A stretch of DNA of 64,000 nt from Carnobacterium gallinarum DSM 4847 (GTDB taxonomy: Bacteria; Bacillota; Bacilli; Lactobacillales; Carnobacteriaceae): NCBI RefSeq assembly GCF_000744375.1, contig NZ_JQLU01000004.1, positions 124,001 through 188,000 of the forward strand, given 5' to 3'. The translations under genes and the position numbers were made by a program. Positions 52,994 to 61,183 of the stretch are shown here, piece by piece (the stretch's first letter is position 1; each line of letters starts with the position of its first letter). A model generated the notes under the pieces. That model ran no database searches and was not told the DNA's origin. It saw nothing but the letters and a program-made list of their open reading frames with translations.

Positions 52994-53281
52994 TAAAATT
53001 AAATGAAGTTCGTTTTTTTTAAATTCGGTATTATGTACTAAAAGTAGAAATCCTTTCAATTTAATAGGTATAAAGTGAAAGAAAGGATAATAAGGTTTTA
53101 CATAATTGGGAATTAAAAAGAGAAGATTTTTGTAAAAGTGGAAATTAACTATCGGAAAAGTGAAGCATAAATAGTTGTTTTTTATTGATATTTTGAATAG
53201 ATGAGTAGTTAATTTGTGAGTGATTCACGAAAAAAATTATGCATAATATTATAGAAAATAAATAATACGTGTGATACTATA

Positions 53282-53309
53282 TTGATAGTACTATTTTATA
53301 TAGGATAAT
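53282..53309 (+). promoter_or_regulatory. Promoter of the NERD-domain gene
   Basis: TTGATA, 16-base spacer, GATAAT; 39 bases before the TTG start. Confidence 0.55.
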
Positions 53310-53348
53310 GGTATATGAATATAGTTTGAAGAAAATGGAGGATTTAAT

Positions 53349-54707
53349 TTGTCAGTATTAAAAGAAGTTTTTGATGTGTATATGAATACAATGACATTTA
53401 TTTTAGGTGGATTATTAATTATTGGTTTACTTATTTTAATTGTAGGAATCTATAGGCAATTTAATTCGGTTATAATTACAGCAATCCTTACATTTGTTGT
53501 TCTATCCGTTTTGAAAAAATTAACAGAAAATTCGATTATTTCTATTCTAATAAAGTTCCTAACAATTTTGTTTGTTTTATCTCCCTTAATAGCAATTGGA
53601 TTAGGTGTTAGCATTCTTGTTTATTGGCAGTATAAAAAAATTCAAAACAAAGAATCTTTTGAAATTGTTCAAGAAGAAAGAGAATATGAAAGGCTTCAAA
53701 GAAATGAACCAAATAGAATGCTTAAACAAGAAAAAATACTTAAAGATCAATCAGAACGCATCGCGGCTCAAAATGAATGGAAGATTTTTGAAAATAAGTA
53801 CTTACGAAATAAAATTCTTCCTAATGAAAAAGATGTGTTTCTAAATAAGAAAGTCAATAACTATCAATTAAAAGAAATCTATGTTAGTTTTATAGAAAAT
53901 TCAGGTTATAAATTTTCTGAATCAAAATTTATAGAAGAATACATAGATAAACTATTAAAAACGATAGATAATTTAGAAGAGAAAGTTCAAACTACTGTCA
54001 CTATTTTTCGTGCTAAAAGCATTGGGGAAAATGACTGCATGGATTCTTTAAAGAAAGATATAACACTATACAAAATAAAACTTAATAAGATACGTTCCAA
54101 TTATATTTCCTTTGTCTATGGACAAAAAGGAGAAGAAAAAGTTGAGCATGCTTTAAGAAAATTAAAAGAAATATATAACTATCACTATTTTAGAAATATT
54201 GGAATTGCATGTTGTAATGAACAAGCAGATATTGATTTTTTGGCTGTATCCAGAGCAGGTATTTTCATAATAGAAGTAAAGAATATTAGTGATACAGTAA
54301 ACAAACAAGCCAAGATTCACTTTATGAAAGATGGCCGAGTAGAAAGAATATATGGCAATGGAACTCAAGCTAGAGATACTGAAATTTTGAATCAGCATAA
54401 TTTCCATGAAAAAGTTGTTAAAAATTTTTTAAAGGAAAATAGATGTGAAAGGGTACCTATTCACTCGATTATTGTCATTGCTAATGATCATATAGATATC
54501 AAAAATGAGAATGATTTATTGCAAGTTGTACGTATTGATATGTTGGTTAGACTAATGGATTCTAAAGTGGAAAAAATAAACCAGCAAATGTATCTAAGCT
54601 TAGTTGATTTGATTGATCTAAATAAAAAAGAAGAAAAAGTCCGGAATGTAACAGTCTTAAATGATGAGATAGTTAAAAAAATTATTCAATTAAATGATGA
54701 ATTTTAA
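53349..54707 (+). CDS. Membrane-anchored NERD (nuclease-related) domain protein
   Basis: 452 aa. Two or three N-terminal transmembrane helices (within residues ~12-100), a charged linker, then the NERD domain with G-E-E-K-V-E, Q-A-D-I-D-F-L starting around Asp294, and E309-V-K311; D...ExK is the PD-(D/E)xK nuclease-type core. Starts with TTG after GGAGG. NERD proteins are often found on plasmids and islands; a DNA-processing or defence role is possible but not shown. Its codons are very AT-rich. Confidence 0.82.
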   Translation: MSVLKEVFDVYMNTMTFILGGLLIIGLLILIVGIYRQFNSVIITAILTFVVLSVLKKLTENSIISILIKFLTILFVLSPLIAIGLGVSILVYWQYKKIQNKESFEIVQEEREYERLQRNEPNRMLKQEKILKDQSERIAAQNEWKIFENKYLRNKILPNEKDVFLNKKVNNYQLKEIYVSFIENSGYKFSESKFIEEYIDKLLKTIDNLEEKVQTTVTIFRAKSIGENDCMDSLKKDITLYKIKLNKIRSNYISFVYGQKGEEKVEHALRKLKEIYNYHYFRNIGIACCNEQADIDFLAVSRAGIFIIEVKNISDTVNKQAKIHFMKDGRVERIYGNGTQARDTEILNQHNFHEKVVKNFLKENRCERVPIHSIIVIANDHIDIKNENDLLQVVRIDMLVRLMDSKVEKINQQMYLSLVDLIDLNKKEEKVRNVTVLNDEIVKKIIQLNDEF

Positions 54708-54734
54708 CTAAGAGAAAAAGATTTAATCTGGATT

Positions 54735-54765
54735 TAGTTTACCATAATAAAATTATGGTAAACTA
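54735..54765. repeat. Perfect 14-bp inverted repeat, copy of the 46262 hairpin
   Basis: TAGTTTACCATAAT-AAA-ATTATGGTAAACTA. The same sequence in imperfect form closes the radical SAM gene at the other side of the island, so the right flank carries a duplicated piece of that intergenic region. Confidence 0.75.
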
Positions 54766-54834
54766 AATGTATTTGCTCCATCTAATAGTTAATCGTACTT
54801 TCTTTTTAGGCTGAACCTTTCTTTTTTTAAAGTT

Positions 54835-54965
54835 TAGCTAATCTAGAATGGATTGAAGATAAGCGCTAGTAGGGCTACAAATTTCGGAACATGACTTTCA
54901 TGTTTTAGAAAAAGAAATGTAGCTATTAGACAGTCTAATTTAATTTAGATTGTCTTTTTTTAATT
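54835..54965 (+). repeat. Right decayed gene tail flanking the LXG island
   Basis: Aligns with 47268-47405. Reads A-N-L-E-W-I-E-D-K-R and then two stops; a second frame gives E-H-D-F-H-V-L-E-K-E-M, a stop, L-L-D-S-L-I. More damaged than the left copy. Confidence 0.7.
54928..54962 (+). terminator. Terminator at the right island edge
   Basis: AGACAGTCTAA pairs with TTAGATTGTCT, followed by seven T. It forms part of the decayed gene tail and was probably that gene's terminator. Confidence 0.75.
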
Positions 54966-55126
54966 TCTTTATAATTCGATAATAAACAAACTATAAGTTT
55001 ATTAGAATGAAATCATAAATATGGAGTTATTCTGTCGAAGTGTTATAATTTTTTTGTAGAGAATTCATTGATTTTAACTAAAATAAAAAATTTAGAAGTT
55101 CTAAAATTTGAAAAGGCGAGTGTCTC

Positions 55127-56002
55127 ATGTATAAACAAGAAGAAACAAAACCTGATTTTAAAGCAGATATCTATCATCGTTTAGGAGCAGCTATTTTATA
55201 CGGCATGATTGCCAGTATTGGAATTAACTTTTTTCTAGTACCAGCAAAAGTTTACTCAAGTGGAATTACAGGTTTAGCGCAATTATTAGCAAAAATCTTA
55301 CAAGAATTTCTTCATTATAATGTATCCATGTCTATCCTAATTTTGGTCTTGAATTTGCCATTGATTTTCCTTTCATGGAAAAAATTAGGTCGTAGCTTTA
55401 CGATTTATAGTCTAGTTTCGGTTTTATCTTCGGCTTTTTTCTTGCATGTCATTCCGATAACCGTTATAACCACGAATCCATTAGTTGCCGCAATTTTTGG
55501 CGGAGGTTTATGTGGGATAGGTGTGGGGATTTGCTTGAAATATGGTCTTTCAACGGGTGGCGTGGATATTATTGCGATAGTTGTTCAAATGGCAACCGGG
55601 CGTAAAATTGGTCAATTAAATTTCTTCGTAAATGGCATGATTTTAGTCGTTGCCGGCTTTTTATTCGGCTGGGAGCTAGCTTTATATAGTATTATTGCAA
55701 TCTATGTCAATTGTCATATGGTGGATTTCTTCCATACACGTCAGCAAAAAGTGACGGTGACGATCATCACTAAAAAAGGCGGACTTGTAGAAGCGAAATT
55801 GAAAGAATGCTACATTCATGGTGTGACGGTCATTGATCGTGGTTACGGATTATACACCAACGAACCTGTGAAAATGTTTATTACGGTTGTATCGAAGTAC
55901 GAATTGCTTCATCTAGAAACAATAGTCAAAGAAGCGGATCCGAAAGCTTTTGTCAATGTACAGCAAACAACCGCCTTAGTTGGAAATTTCAGACAAATTT
56001 AA
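55127..56002 (+). CDS. YitT family membrane protein (paralogue 2)
   Basis: 291 aa with about five membrane helices and a C-terminal DUF2179 domain. Same markers as the 40.3 kb copy: F-L-V-P-A-K-V-Y-S-S-G and K-Y-G-L-S-T-G-G-V-D-I. Preceded by a TGT-TATAAT promoter and an AAAAGGCGAG ribosome site. Function unknown. Confidence 0.9.
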   Translation: MYKQEETKPDFKADIYHRLGAAILYGMIASIGINFFLVPAKVYSSGITGLAQLLAKILQEFLHYNVSMSILILVLNLPLIFLSWKKLGRSFTIYSLVSVLSSAFFLHVIPITVITTNPLVAAIFGGGLCGIGVGICLKYGLSTGGVDIIAIVVQMATGRKIGQLNFFVNGMILVVAGFLFGWELALYSIIAIYVNCHMVDFFHTRQQKVTVTIITKKGGLVEAKLKECYIHGVTVIDRGYGLYTNEPVKMFITVVSKYELLHLETIVKEADPKAFVNVQQTTALVGNFRQI

Positions 56003-56013
56003 TTAAAAAAAAC

Positions 56014-56056
56014 AAGCTCATTAGTACCTTAAAAGTTGTACTAACGGGCTTTTTTT
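56014..56056 (+). terminator. Terminator after yitT-2
   Basis: AAGCTCATTAGTAC pairs with GTACTAACGGGCTT (mismatches tolerated), followed by seven T. Confidence 0.8.
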
Positions 56057-56103
56057 GTTAGTCTTAGCAGTGAAAAAAGAATTTAAAAAAGGCATAAAAA
56101 AAG

Positions 56104-56133
56104 TTTGACCTTTACTGACCAATGTCGTATAAT
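56104..56133 (+). promoter_or_regulatory. clpB promoter overlapped by a CtsR operator
   Basis: TTTGACC-TTT-ACTGACC is the reverse-oriented CtsR heptad repeat. TTGACC within it is the -35 box, followed by 17 bases and TATAAT. CtsR, the heat-shock repressor of clp genes, would block RNA polymerase here. Confidence 0.8.
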
Positions 56134-56164
56134 AGACTCAGAAAGCAATAGGGAGGGAAACCAA

Positions 56165-58795
56165 ATGGAATTAGAAAAATTAACTACAACAATGCAACAA
56201 GCCTTAGGTGATGCACAGCAAATTGCTGTCACACGACATAATCAAGACATCGATATTGTACATTTATGGAAAATATTTTTAACTCCAGATCATTTTGCTA
56301 GAGGGCTATATCAAGAAGTAGGCTTAGATATCGCTGCCTTTGAAAGTAAAATCGATCAAGAGTTAGACCGCTATCCTTCCGTTGAAGGCGGGAATGTCCA
56401 ATATGGTCAAGGCATGAGCCAAAATTTATATAACTTATTATTAGAAGCGGATAAGATTAGAGAAAGCTTCAAAGATGAGTATATGGCAACAGAAACAGTT
56501 GTCTTAGGCTTAATGAAACTAAAAAATTACAGTTTGACCAACTATTTAAAAGAACAAGGCATTACTGAAAAAGCCTTAAAAGAATTAATTGAACAAATGC
56601 GAGGAGGAGATCGAGTGACATCACAAAATCAAGAAGAACAATATCAAGCATTAGAAAAATATGGAACAGATTTAATCCAAGCTGTTAAAAGCGGCAAACA
56701 AGATCCAGTTATTGGACGAGATGAAGAAATCCGCGATGTGATTCGGATTCTTTCACGTAAAACAAAAAATAATCCAGTATTAATCGGTGAACCAGGTGTT
56801 GGTAAAACAGCGATTATTGAAGGATTAGCACAACGAATCGTCCGTAAAGACGTTCCAGAAAACTTAAAAGATAAAACAATTTTCTCATTGGATATGGGTG
56901 CCTTAATTGCAGGTGCGAAGTTCCGTGGGGAATTTGAAGAGCGTCTAAAAGCAGTCTTAAAAGAAGTTAAGAAAAGTGATGGACGAATTATTCTCTTTAT
57001 TGATGAGATTCATACGATTGTTGGTGCTGGAAAAACTGAAGGTAGTATGGATGCCGGAAATCTATTAAAACCAATGCTGGCTCGTGGTGAGCTACACTGT
57101 ATTGGTGCCACAACGTTAGATGAATATCGTCAATATATGGAAAAAGACAAAGCGTTAGAACGTCGTTTCCAAAGAGTCGTTGTGAATGAGCCAACGGTTG
57201 AAGATACAATTAGTATTTTACGTGGATTAAAAGAACGCTTTGAGATTCACCACAGTGTGAATATTCATGACAATGCTTTAGTTGCTGCGGCGACTTTATC
57301 GAATCGTTATATCACAGATCGCTATTTGCCAGATAAAGCGATTGATTTAATTGATGAAGCCTGTGCCACTATTCGAGTGGAAATGAATTCAATGCCAACT
57401 GAATTAGACCAAGTAACACGCCGTTTAATGCAGTTAGAGATTGAAGAAGCGGCCTTGAAAAAAGAAAACGATGACGCTAGCAAAAAACGTCTAAGTCTTA
57501 TCCAAGAAGAACTTTCTGAATTGAGAGAACAAGCCAATCAATTGAAAATGAAATGGGAAACTGAAAAAGAAGAAGTCTCTAAAATCCGCGACAAACGTGC
57601 AGAAATCGAACAAGCGCGTCGTGAATTGGAAGATGCGGAAAGCAACTATGACTTAGAACGTGCTGCAGTCTTGCGCCATGGTCAAATTCCAGCTTTAGAA
57701 AAAGAAATTGAAGAATTAGAAGCTGAAAATGAAGCGAAAATTCAAGGAGACGATCGTCTTGTTCAAGAAGCAGTAACCGATAATGAAATTGCTACTGTAA
57801 TTGGAAGAATGACTGGTATTCCTGTAAGCAAATTAGTCGAAGGTGATCGTGAAAAACTACTAAAACTTGGCGATACGTTGCATCAACGTGTCATTGGACA
57901 AGAAGAAGCAGTAGACAGCGTAACCGATGCTGTTATTCGTGCGCGTGCTGGCTTACAAGATCCATCTCGTCCTCTTGGTTCATTCTTATTCCTAGGTCCA
58001 ACTGGGGTTGGGAAAACAGAATTAGCCAAAGCTCTAGCTGAGAATTTATTTGATTCTGAAGAGCATATGGTGCGAATTGATATGAGTGAGTATATGGAAA
58101 AACACAGTGTTTCTCGTTTAGTTGGTGCGCCTCCTGGTTATGTTGGATATGAAGAAGGCGGTCAATTAACAGAAGCGGTTCGTCGTAGCCCATATACAAT
58201 CGTTTTGTTAGATGAGATTGAAAAAGCACATCCAGATGTCTTTAACATTCTCTTACAAGTGTTAGATGATGGTCGTTTAACGGATTCTAAAGGACGGGTA
58301 GTTGACTTTAAAAATACAGTCTTAATTATGACAAGCAACATTGGTTCAAACTTATTATTAGAAGGAACCGATGCAAACGGTCATATTGAGCCAGAAACCG
58401 AAGAACAAGTAATGACACTCTTAAAAGGTTCATTCAAGCCTGAATTCTTAAACCGAATTGACGACACTGTCTTGTTTACTCCACTAAGCCTAGAGGATGT
58501 TAAAGGGATTATTGTGAAAATGTCAGCGTCACTAAGTTCTCGTTTAGCCGATCAAGAGATTGTCTTAGAAATTTCAGATGAAGCCAAAACGTGGATTGCT
58601 GAAAATGCTTATGATCCAATCTACGGAGCACGTCCATTGAAACGCTTCTTAACAAAAGAAGTCGAAACACCATTAGCGAAAGAAATTATCGCTGGACGTG
58701 TGATGCCAAAAACAAAAGTCATTGTGACCTTATTTAATGAACAATTGGCTTTTGAAAATATTGATTTAAGTGATGATGTAACCTTTTCAGATTAA
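56165..58795 (+). CDS. clpB: ATP-dependent disaggregase ClpB
   Basis: Hsp100 chaperone that pulls proteins out of aggregates with DnaK. 876 aa. N-terminal domain; AAA-1 Walker A G-E-P-G-V-G-K-T at 208-215; a coiled-coil middle domain (~400-530, e.g. R-R-E-L-E-D-A-E) that separates ClpB from ClpC/ClpE; AAA-2 Walker A G-P-T-G-V-G-K-T at 611-618. Start at M-E-L-E-K-L after GGGAGG; an upstream frame reads into the promoter. Regulated by CtsR. Confidence 0.97.
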   Translation: MELEKLTTTMQQALGDAQQIAVTRHNQDIDIVHLWKIFLTPDHFARGLYQEVGLDIAAFESKIDQELDRYPSVEGGNVQYGQGMSQNLYNLLLEADKIRESFKDEYMATETVVLGLMKLKNYSLTNYLKEQGITEKALKELIEQMRGGDRVTSQNQEEQYQALEKYGTDLIQAVKSGKQDPVIGRDEEIRDVIRILSRKTKNNPVLIGEPGVGKTAIIEGLAQRIVRKDVPENLKDKTIFSLDMGALIAGAKFRGEFEERLKAVLKEVKKSDGRIILFIDEIHTIVGAGKTEGSMDAGNLLKPMLARGELHCIGATTLDEYRQYMEKDKALERRFQRVVVNEPTVEDTISILRGLKERFEIHHSVNIHDNALVAAATLSNRYITDRYLPDKAIDLIDEACATIRVEMNSMPTELDQVTRRLMQLEIEEAALKKENDDASKKRLSLIQEELSELREQANQLKMKWETEKEEVSKIRDKRAEIEQARRELEDAESNYDLERAAVLRHGQIPALEKEIEELEAENEAKIQGDDRLVQEAVTDNEIATVIGRMTGIPVSKLVEGDREKLLKLGDTLHQRVIGQEEAVDSVTDAVIRARAGLQDPSRPLGSFLFLGPTGVGKTELAKALAENLFDSEEHMVRIDMSEYMEKHSVSRLVGAPPGYVGYEEGGQLTEAVRRSPYTIVLLDEIEKAHPDVFNILLQVLDDGRLTDSKGRVVDFKNTVLIMTSNIGSNLLLEGTDANGHIEPETEEQVMTLLKGSFKPEFLNRIDDTVLFTPLSLEDVKGIIVKMSASLSSRLADQEIVLEISDEAKTWIAENAYDPIYGARPLKRFLTKEVETPLAKEIIAGRVMPKTKVIVTLFNEQLAFENIDLSDDVTFSD

Positions 58796-58811
58796 AAAGA
58801 TGATTAATTAA

Positions 58812-58851
58812 ACCAGCAGAGAATCTGTAGTAGATTCTCTGCTGGTTTTTT
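58812..58851 (+). terminator. Terminator after clpB
   Basis: ACCAGCAGAGAATC pairs perfectly with GATTCTCTGCTGGT, then T residues. Confidence 0.92.
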
Positions 58852-58919
58852 GATGAATGATACACATACATAGGAATTTTAAAATAAGAGAATAAAAATA
58901 ATTATGTATTTGAATAAAG

Positions 58920-58964
58920 AAAAGGCACAATCATGAGTGTTTCTAATGTGACTATTGCCTTTTT
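58920..58964. terminator. Hairpin terminator downstream of the short peptide gene
   Basis: AAAAGGC(AC)AAT pairs with ATTGCCTTTT. On the minus strand it is followed by CTTTTCTTT and would end the short-peptide transcript; it also has T on the plus strand. Confidence 0.6.
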
Positions 58965-59034
58965 GTTGAATATAATTTTTGATTTGTGAGCTTGCTACTA
59001 TGGGATGAAATGATTTTAAATAAGTTCTAAAACA

Positions 59035-59106
59035 TTAAATAAAGCCAATACTGCCATATGTGGAGATTAAAGTAGTTAAATTTTCATCAATAGTTAAATT
59101 TTGCAA
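59035..59106 (-). CDS. 23-aa peptide, candidate signalling peptide for the adjacent RNPP regulator
   Basis: Divergent from the regulator gene. TTG start 7 bases after AAGGAGG, the strongest ribosome site in the gap. Protein begins M-Q-N-L-T-I-D-E-N and ends L-I-S-T-Y-G-S-I-G-F-I. No classic signal peptide: the first half is polar and acidic, the second half hydrophobic. RNPP peptides are short and encoded beside the receptor, often divergent in Rgg systems. A good promoter (TTGCTT-17-TATAAT) faces it. It could also be a short leader frame without function. Confidence 0.45.
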   Translation of the reverse strand: MQNLTIDENLTTLISTYGSIGFI

Positions 59107-59126
59107 TGTTATTCCTCCTTTTTTAA

Positions 59127-59163
59127 AATAAGTATGTATTAATTATATAATATAGTGTAAAAT
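59127..59163. promoter_or_regulatory. Divergent promoter region of peptide and RNPP regulator, with candidate operator
   Basis: Minus strand: TTGCTT, 17 bases, TATAAT (about 59143-59172). Plus strand: TATAAT at 59146-59151 or TAAAAT at 59158-59163 for the regulator. The motif AATAAGTATGTATT (59127-59140) recurs with one change upstream of the LXG operon at 60841. Confidence 0.5.
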
Positions 59164-59194
59164 AAAGCAATGGGCGCAGAGAAAGGGGAAGGTT

Positions 59195-60100
59195 ATGAAA
59201 AAATCAAATTTAGGGGAACTCATAAAAACAGAAAGGAAGAAACATAAACTTTCACAAGAAGTGTTAAGTGGAGGAATATGTACGCAAGGTACGATTAGTA
59301 ACCTTGAAAACTTGGGACGTTTGCCTACATTAGAGATTTTACTAGTTATAGTTGAAAGGCTTAATATTCCGCTGGAACAATTTTATGAAACAATGAAATC
59401 TGATAATTCTATGTATTATGATGAATTTAATGAAGTTCAATTATTGTGTAATAAAATTAAACATGGTGAAGCAAAAAAAATAATAGTAGAGTCAATAGAC
59501 TTTGATCAATTAACAACAGATCTACAAAGAATGAAATATTATTATTATTTTGGAATTACGTCATTAATTGGTGAAAATAATTATCGAGAAGCCCATTATA
59601 ACTTTAATCAAGTAATTGCGATTCATCCAGAAAATATTAATCTATTTCATATACTAGCAATCAATGGGATAGCCATTACTTATTATATGGAAAAAGATAG
59701 CAATAAAGCAAAAACGTATTTTGAAAATGCTTTAAAACTTTTGGAACCTATATCAAAATTAGATAGTTTTGATATAAGAAATCCTGAGATTATTAAAGTG
59801 TATTTTAATACAGCAACATACTATTCCGAAATGTTAGAATATAAAAAAGCCGTTGAAATGTCTGAAAAAGGTTTAGAACATTGTAAAAATAATCATATTG
59901 ATTTTGGTCAAGAATATTTAATCTATGAGAAAGCTTATAACTTATATAAATTAAATCAAAAAGAAACAGCAGAGAAAAACTTTATTATGGCAGGTTCTCT
60001 AGCTCTTTTAAATGATAATCAAAATATGGTTTTAGCGATTAAAAAGGATGCTAAAGAGTTTGGGTTAGAAGTAATAACGCAATTTTTAGCTATGAACTAG
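59195..60100 (+). CDS. RNPP-family (Rgg/PlcR-like) HTH-TPR transcriptional regulator
   Basis: 301 aa. N-terminal XRE helix-turn-helix at residues ~5-60 (L-S-Q-E-V-L-S ... Q-G-T-I-S-N-L-E-N-L-G-R-L-P-T). The rest is all-helical with TPR-like pairs (Y-Y-Y-F-G-I-T-S-L-I, Y-R-E-A-H-Y-N-F-N-Q-V-I, Y-F-N-T-A-T-Y-Y-S-E-M-L-E-Y-K-K-A). This is the layout of regulators that bind imported peptide pheromones. AAAGGGGAAGG precedes the ATG. It lies between the candidate peptide gene and the second LXG toxin locus. Confidence 0.88.
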   Translation: MKKSNLGELIKTERKKHKLSQEVLSGGICTQGTISNLENLGRLPTLEILLVIVERLNIPLEQFYETMKSDNSMYYDEFNEVQLLCNKIKHGEAKKIIVESIDFDQLTTDLQRMKYYYYFGITSLIGENNYREAHYNFNQVIAIHPENINLFHILAINGIAITYYMEKDSNKAKTYFENALKLLEPISKLDSFDIRNPEIIKVYFNTATYYSEMLEYKKAVEMSEKGLEHCKNNHIDFGQEYLIYEKAYNLYKLNQKETAEKNFIMAGSLALLNDNQNMVLAIKKDAKEFGLEVITQFLAMN

Positions 60101-60377
60101 CCATATGATTTTAAAATAAATTTGATAGTATAAAAAAATTACCTAGTTAATTGACCTTATCTATCAAGATAAGTTAAACTATGAATGATTAAAGAATAAA
60201 AAACTTTGAGGAAAGACGGTCATCTATCCACAAAGAACAGTATCTAATAAGCAGTAACTTTATGATACCAGTTAACAAATCAATATTTGCTGAAATGAAT
60301 GATGTATACTCAAAAATTAATAACTAGCACTTTTTTTGAGGAACCATAAAATATCAGTCAATAATTGTTTGTCACAG

Positions 60378-60412
60378 GTATTAGCGAGTAGTGCAGCTAA
60401 TGCTATTTTTTT
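60378..60412 (+). terminator. Terminator-like hairpin
   Basis: ATTAGC pairs with GCTAAT around GAGTAGTGCA, followed by GCTATTTTTTT. It is nearly 280 bases past the regulator gene; weak stem. Confidence 0.4.
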
Positions 60413-60443
60413 GTACTTTAATTACCATAAGATCGAACGAAAA

Positions 60444-60522
60444 AAAGGCAATCTAAAAACTAGCGGTCACTAGTTTTTTTGATTCGCAAACATCATCAGT
60501 AAATGATTGTTGCGTTGCCTTT
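60444..60522. repeat. Three-way-junction inverted-repeat element
   Basis: AAAGGCAA at the start pairs with TTGCCTTT at the end. Inside are two separate hairpins: AAAACTAG/CTAGTTTT (with a T run) and CGCAAACATCAT/ATGATTGTTGCG. All three stems are compact and adjacent, as in a folded RNA or a small mobile-element remnant. Confidence 0.55.
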
Positions 60523-60659
60523 GTCAATAGTTGTATCGACCAGTTCATTGTATCTAAAAATTGATAGAAATACTAGTCTTTTTAACGTTTTTATTAATTT
60601 TGTAATGAAAAACTAATTTATTGACAATATGTTTAGAATTTCTCTTCATATTTTTTTGT

Positions 60660-60688
60660 TTGTAGTATTAAGTAGTTATGCTTAAAAT
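60660..60688 (+). promoter_or_regulatory. Promoter-like sequence before a long terminator
   Basis: TTGTAG, 17-base spacer, TAAAAT. A transcript from here would end at the 60746-60810 hairpin, giving ~115 bases. Confidence 0.35.
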
Positions 60689-60745
60689 ACGAGAATAAAA
60701 TGTGCCGAATTTTTACTTATTTTTTAAGCTAGTATTTAGTACAGG

Positions 60746-60810
60746 CTAACTTAACATGGAAATTTTGTGAGACCCATAAGTCACAAAATAAGTGTTAAGT
60801 TAGTTTTTTT
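60746..60810 (+). terminator. Large two-stage terminator
   Basis: CTAACTTAACA pairs with T-GTTAAGTTAG and an inner ATTTTGTGA pairs with TCACAAAAT; seven T follow. No gene lies within 600 bases upstream, so it ends either a small RNA or read-through. Confidence 0.85.
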
Positions 60811-60840
60811 AAATTCTTAATTATTAGTATTTTATTATTA

Positions 60841-60868
60841 AATAAGTGTGTATTTAATATGGTAAGAT
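60841..60868 (+). promoter_or_regulatory. Promoter of LXG operon 2 with candidate regulator site
   Basis: TGG-TAAGAT extended -10 at 60860-60868, with no -35 box; AATAAGTGTGTATT (60841-60854) sits where the -35 would be. The same motif (13 of 14) lies in the RNPP/peptide promoter region, which suggests activation by that regulator. Confidence 0.5.
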
Positions 60869-60895
60869 TATTTTAACTAAAAAGGAGGGGACATC

Positions 60896-61183
60896 ATGGT
60901 ACAGTTTAAAAGTAACCTAGATAGGGCAAGTCTGCTAGCAACAAATTTATCAAGTGCAGTTACTCCAATCAATTCAGCAAAACCTATTTTTACAGCAACT
61001 CAAACAACCTTACAAGGAAATTCTAAATCTGCTTCTTTAAGTCAAAAAAAACAAGTTTTAACGAACTCATTTTGTAGTGCATTAAGGAAAGATATTGCTA
61101 ATATACATAGTGTAGCTAGCGATTTTGAAGCAATCGATACTCAATTGAAGCAGCAATTTACTGGGATGGGAGGATTTAAATGA
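60896..61183 (+). CDS. LXG-associated protein Lap1 (locus 2)
   Basis: 95 aa helical hairpin protein (M-V-Q-F-K-S-N-L-D-R-A-S-L-L-A), very similar in layout but not in sequence to the 52.7 kb lap1. The C-terminal part D-F-E-A-I-D-T-Q-L-K-Q-Q-F mirrors the D-x-x-I-K-Q-V-F end of the other. AAGGAGGGG ribosome site. Overlaps the next start by 4 bases. Confidence 0.82.
   Translation: MVQFKSNLDRASLLATNLSSAVTPINSAKPIFTATQTTLQGNSKSASLSQKKQVLTNSFCSALRKDIANIHSVASDFEAIDTQLKQQFTGMGGFK

Larger units (their letters stand above)
52934..53348. other. Divergent gap between lap1 and the NERD gene
   Basis: A 415-base, very AT-rich region holding the lap1 promoter on the left and the NERD-gene promoter on the right. 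I see no gene, tRNA or strong hairpin in between. Confidence 0.7.
54708..55126. other. Gap with decayed copies of the left island flank
   Basis: This 419-base gap contains the perfect hairpin at 54735, a short match to the radical SAM gene 3' end (ATTTGCTCCAT), the decayed gene tail at 54835, a terminator at 54928 and an extended -10 promoter TGT-TATAAT (55041-55049) for yitT-2. No intact gene. Confidence 0.7.
58796..59194. other. Gap between clpB and the RNPP regulator
   Basis: Holds the clpB terminator, a second hairpin, a 23-codon minus-strand peptide frame with a strong ribosome site, an 18-codon plus-strand hydrophobic frame (58933-58989), and overlapping divergent promoters. Confidence 0.7.
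60101..60895. other. Long gene-free region upstream of LXG locus 2
   Basis: 795 bases without a credible gene on either strand. It holds several strong RNA-type structures listed separately: a small hairpin CTTATC/GATAAG (~60153-60173), a terminator at 60378, a three-way junction element at 60444, a promoter at 60660, a large terminator at 60746 and the shared motif at 60841. Confidence 0.7.
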
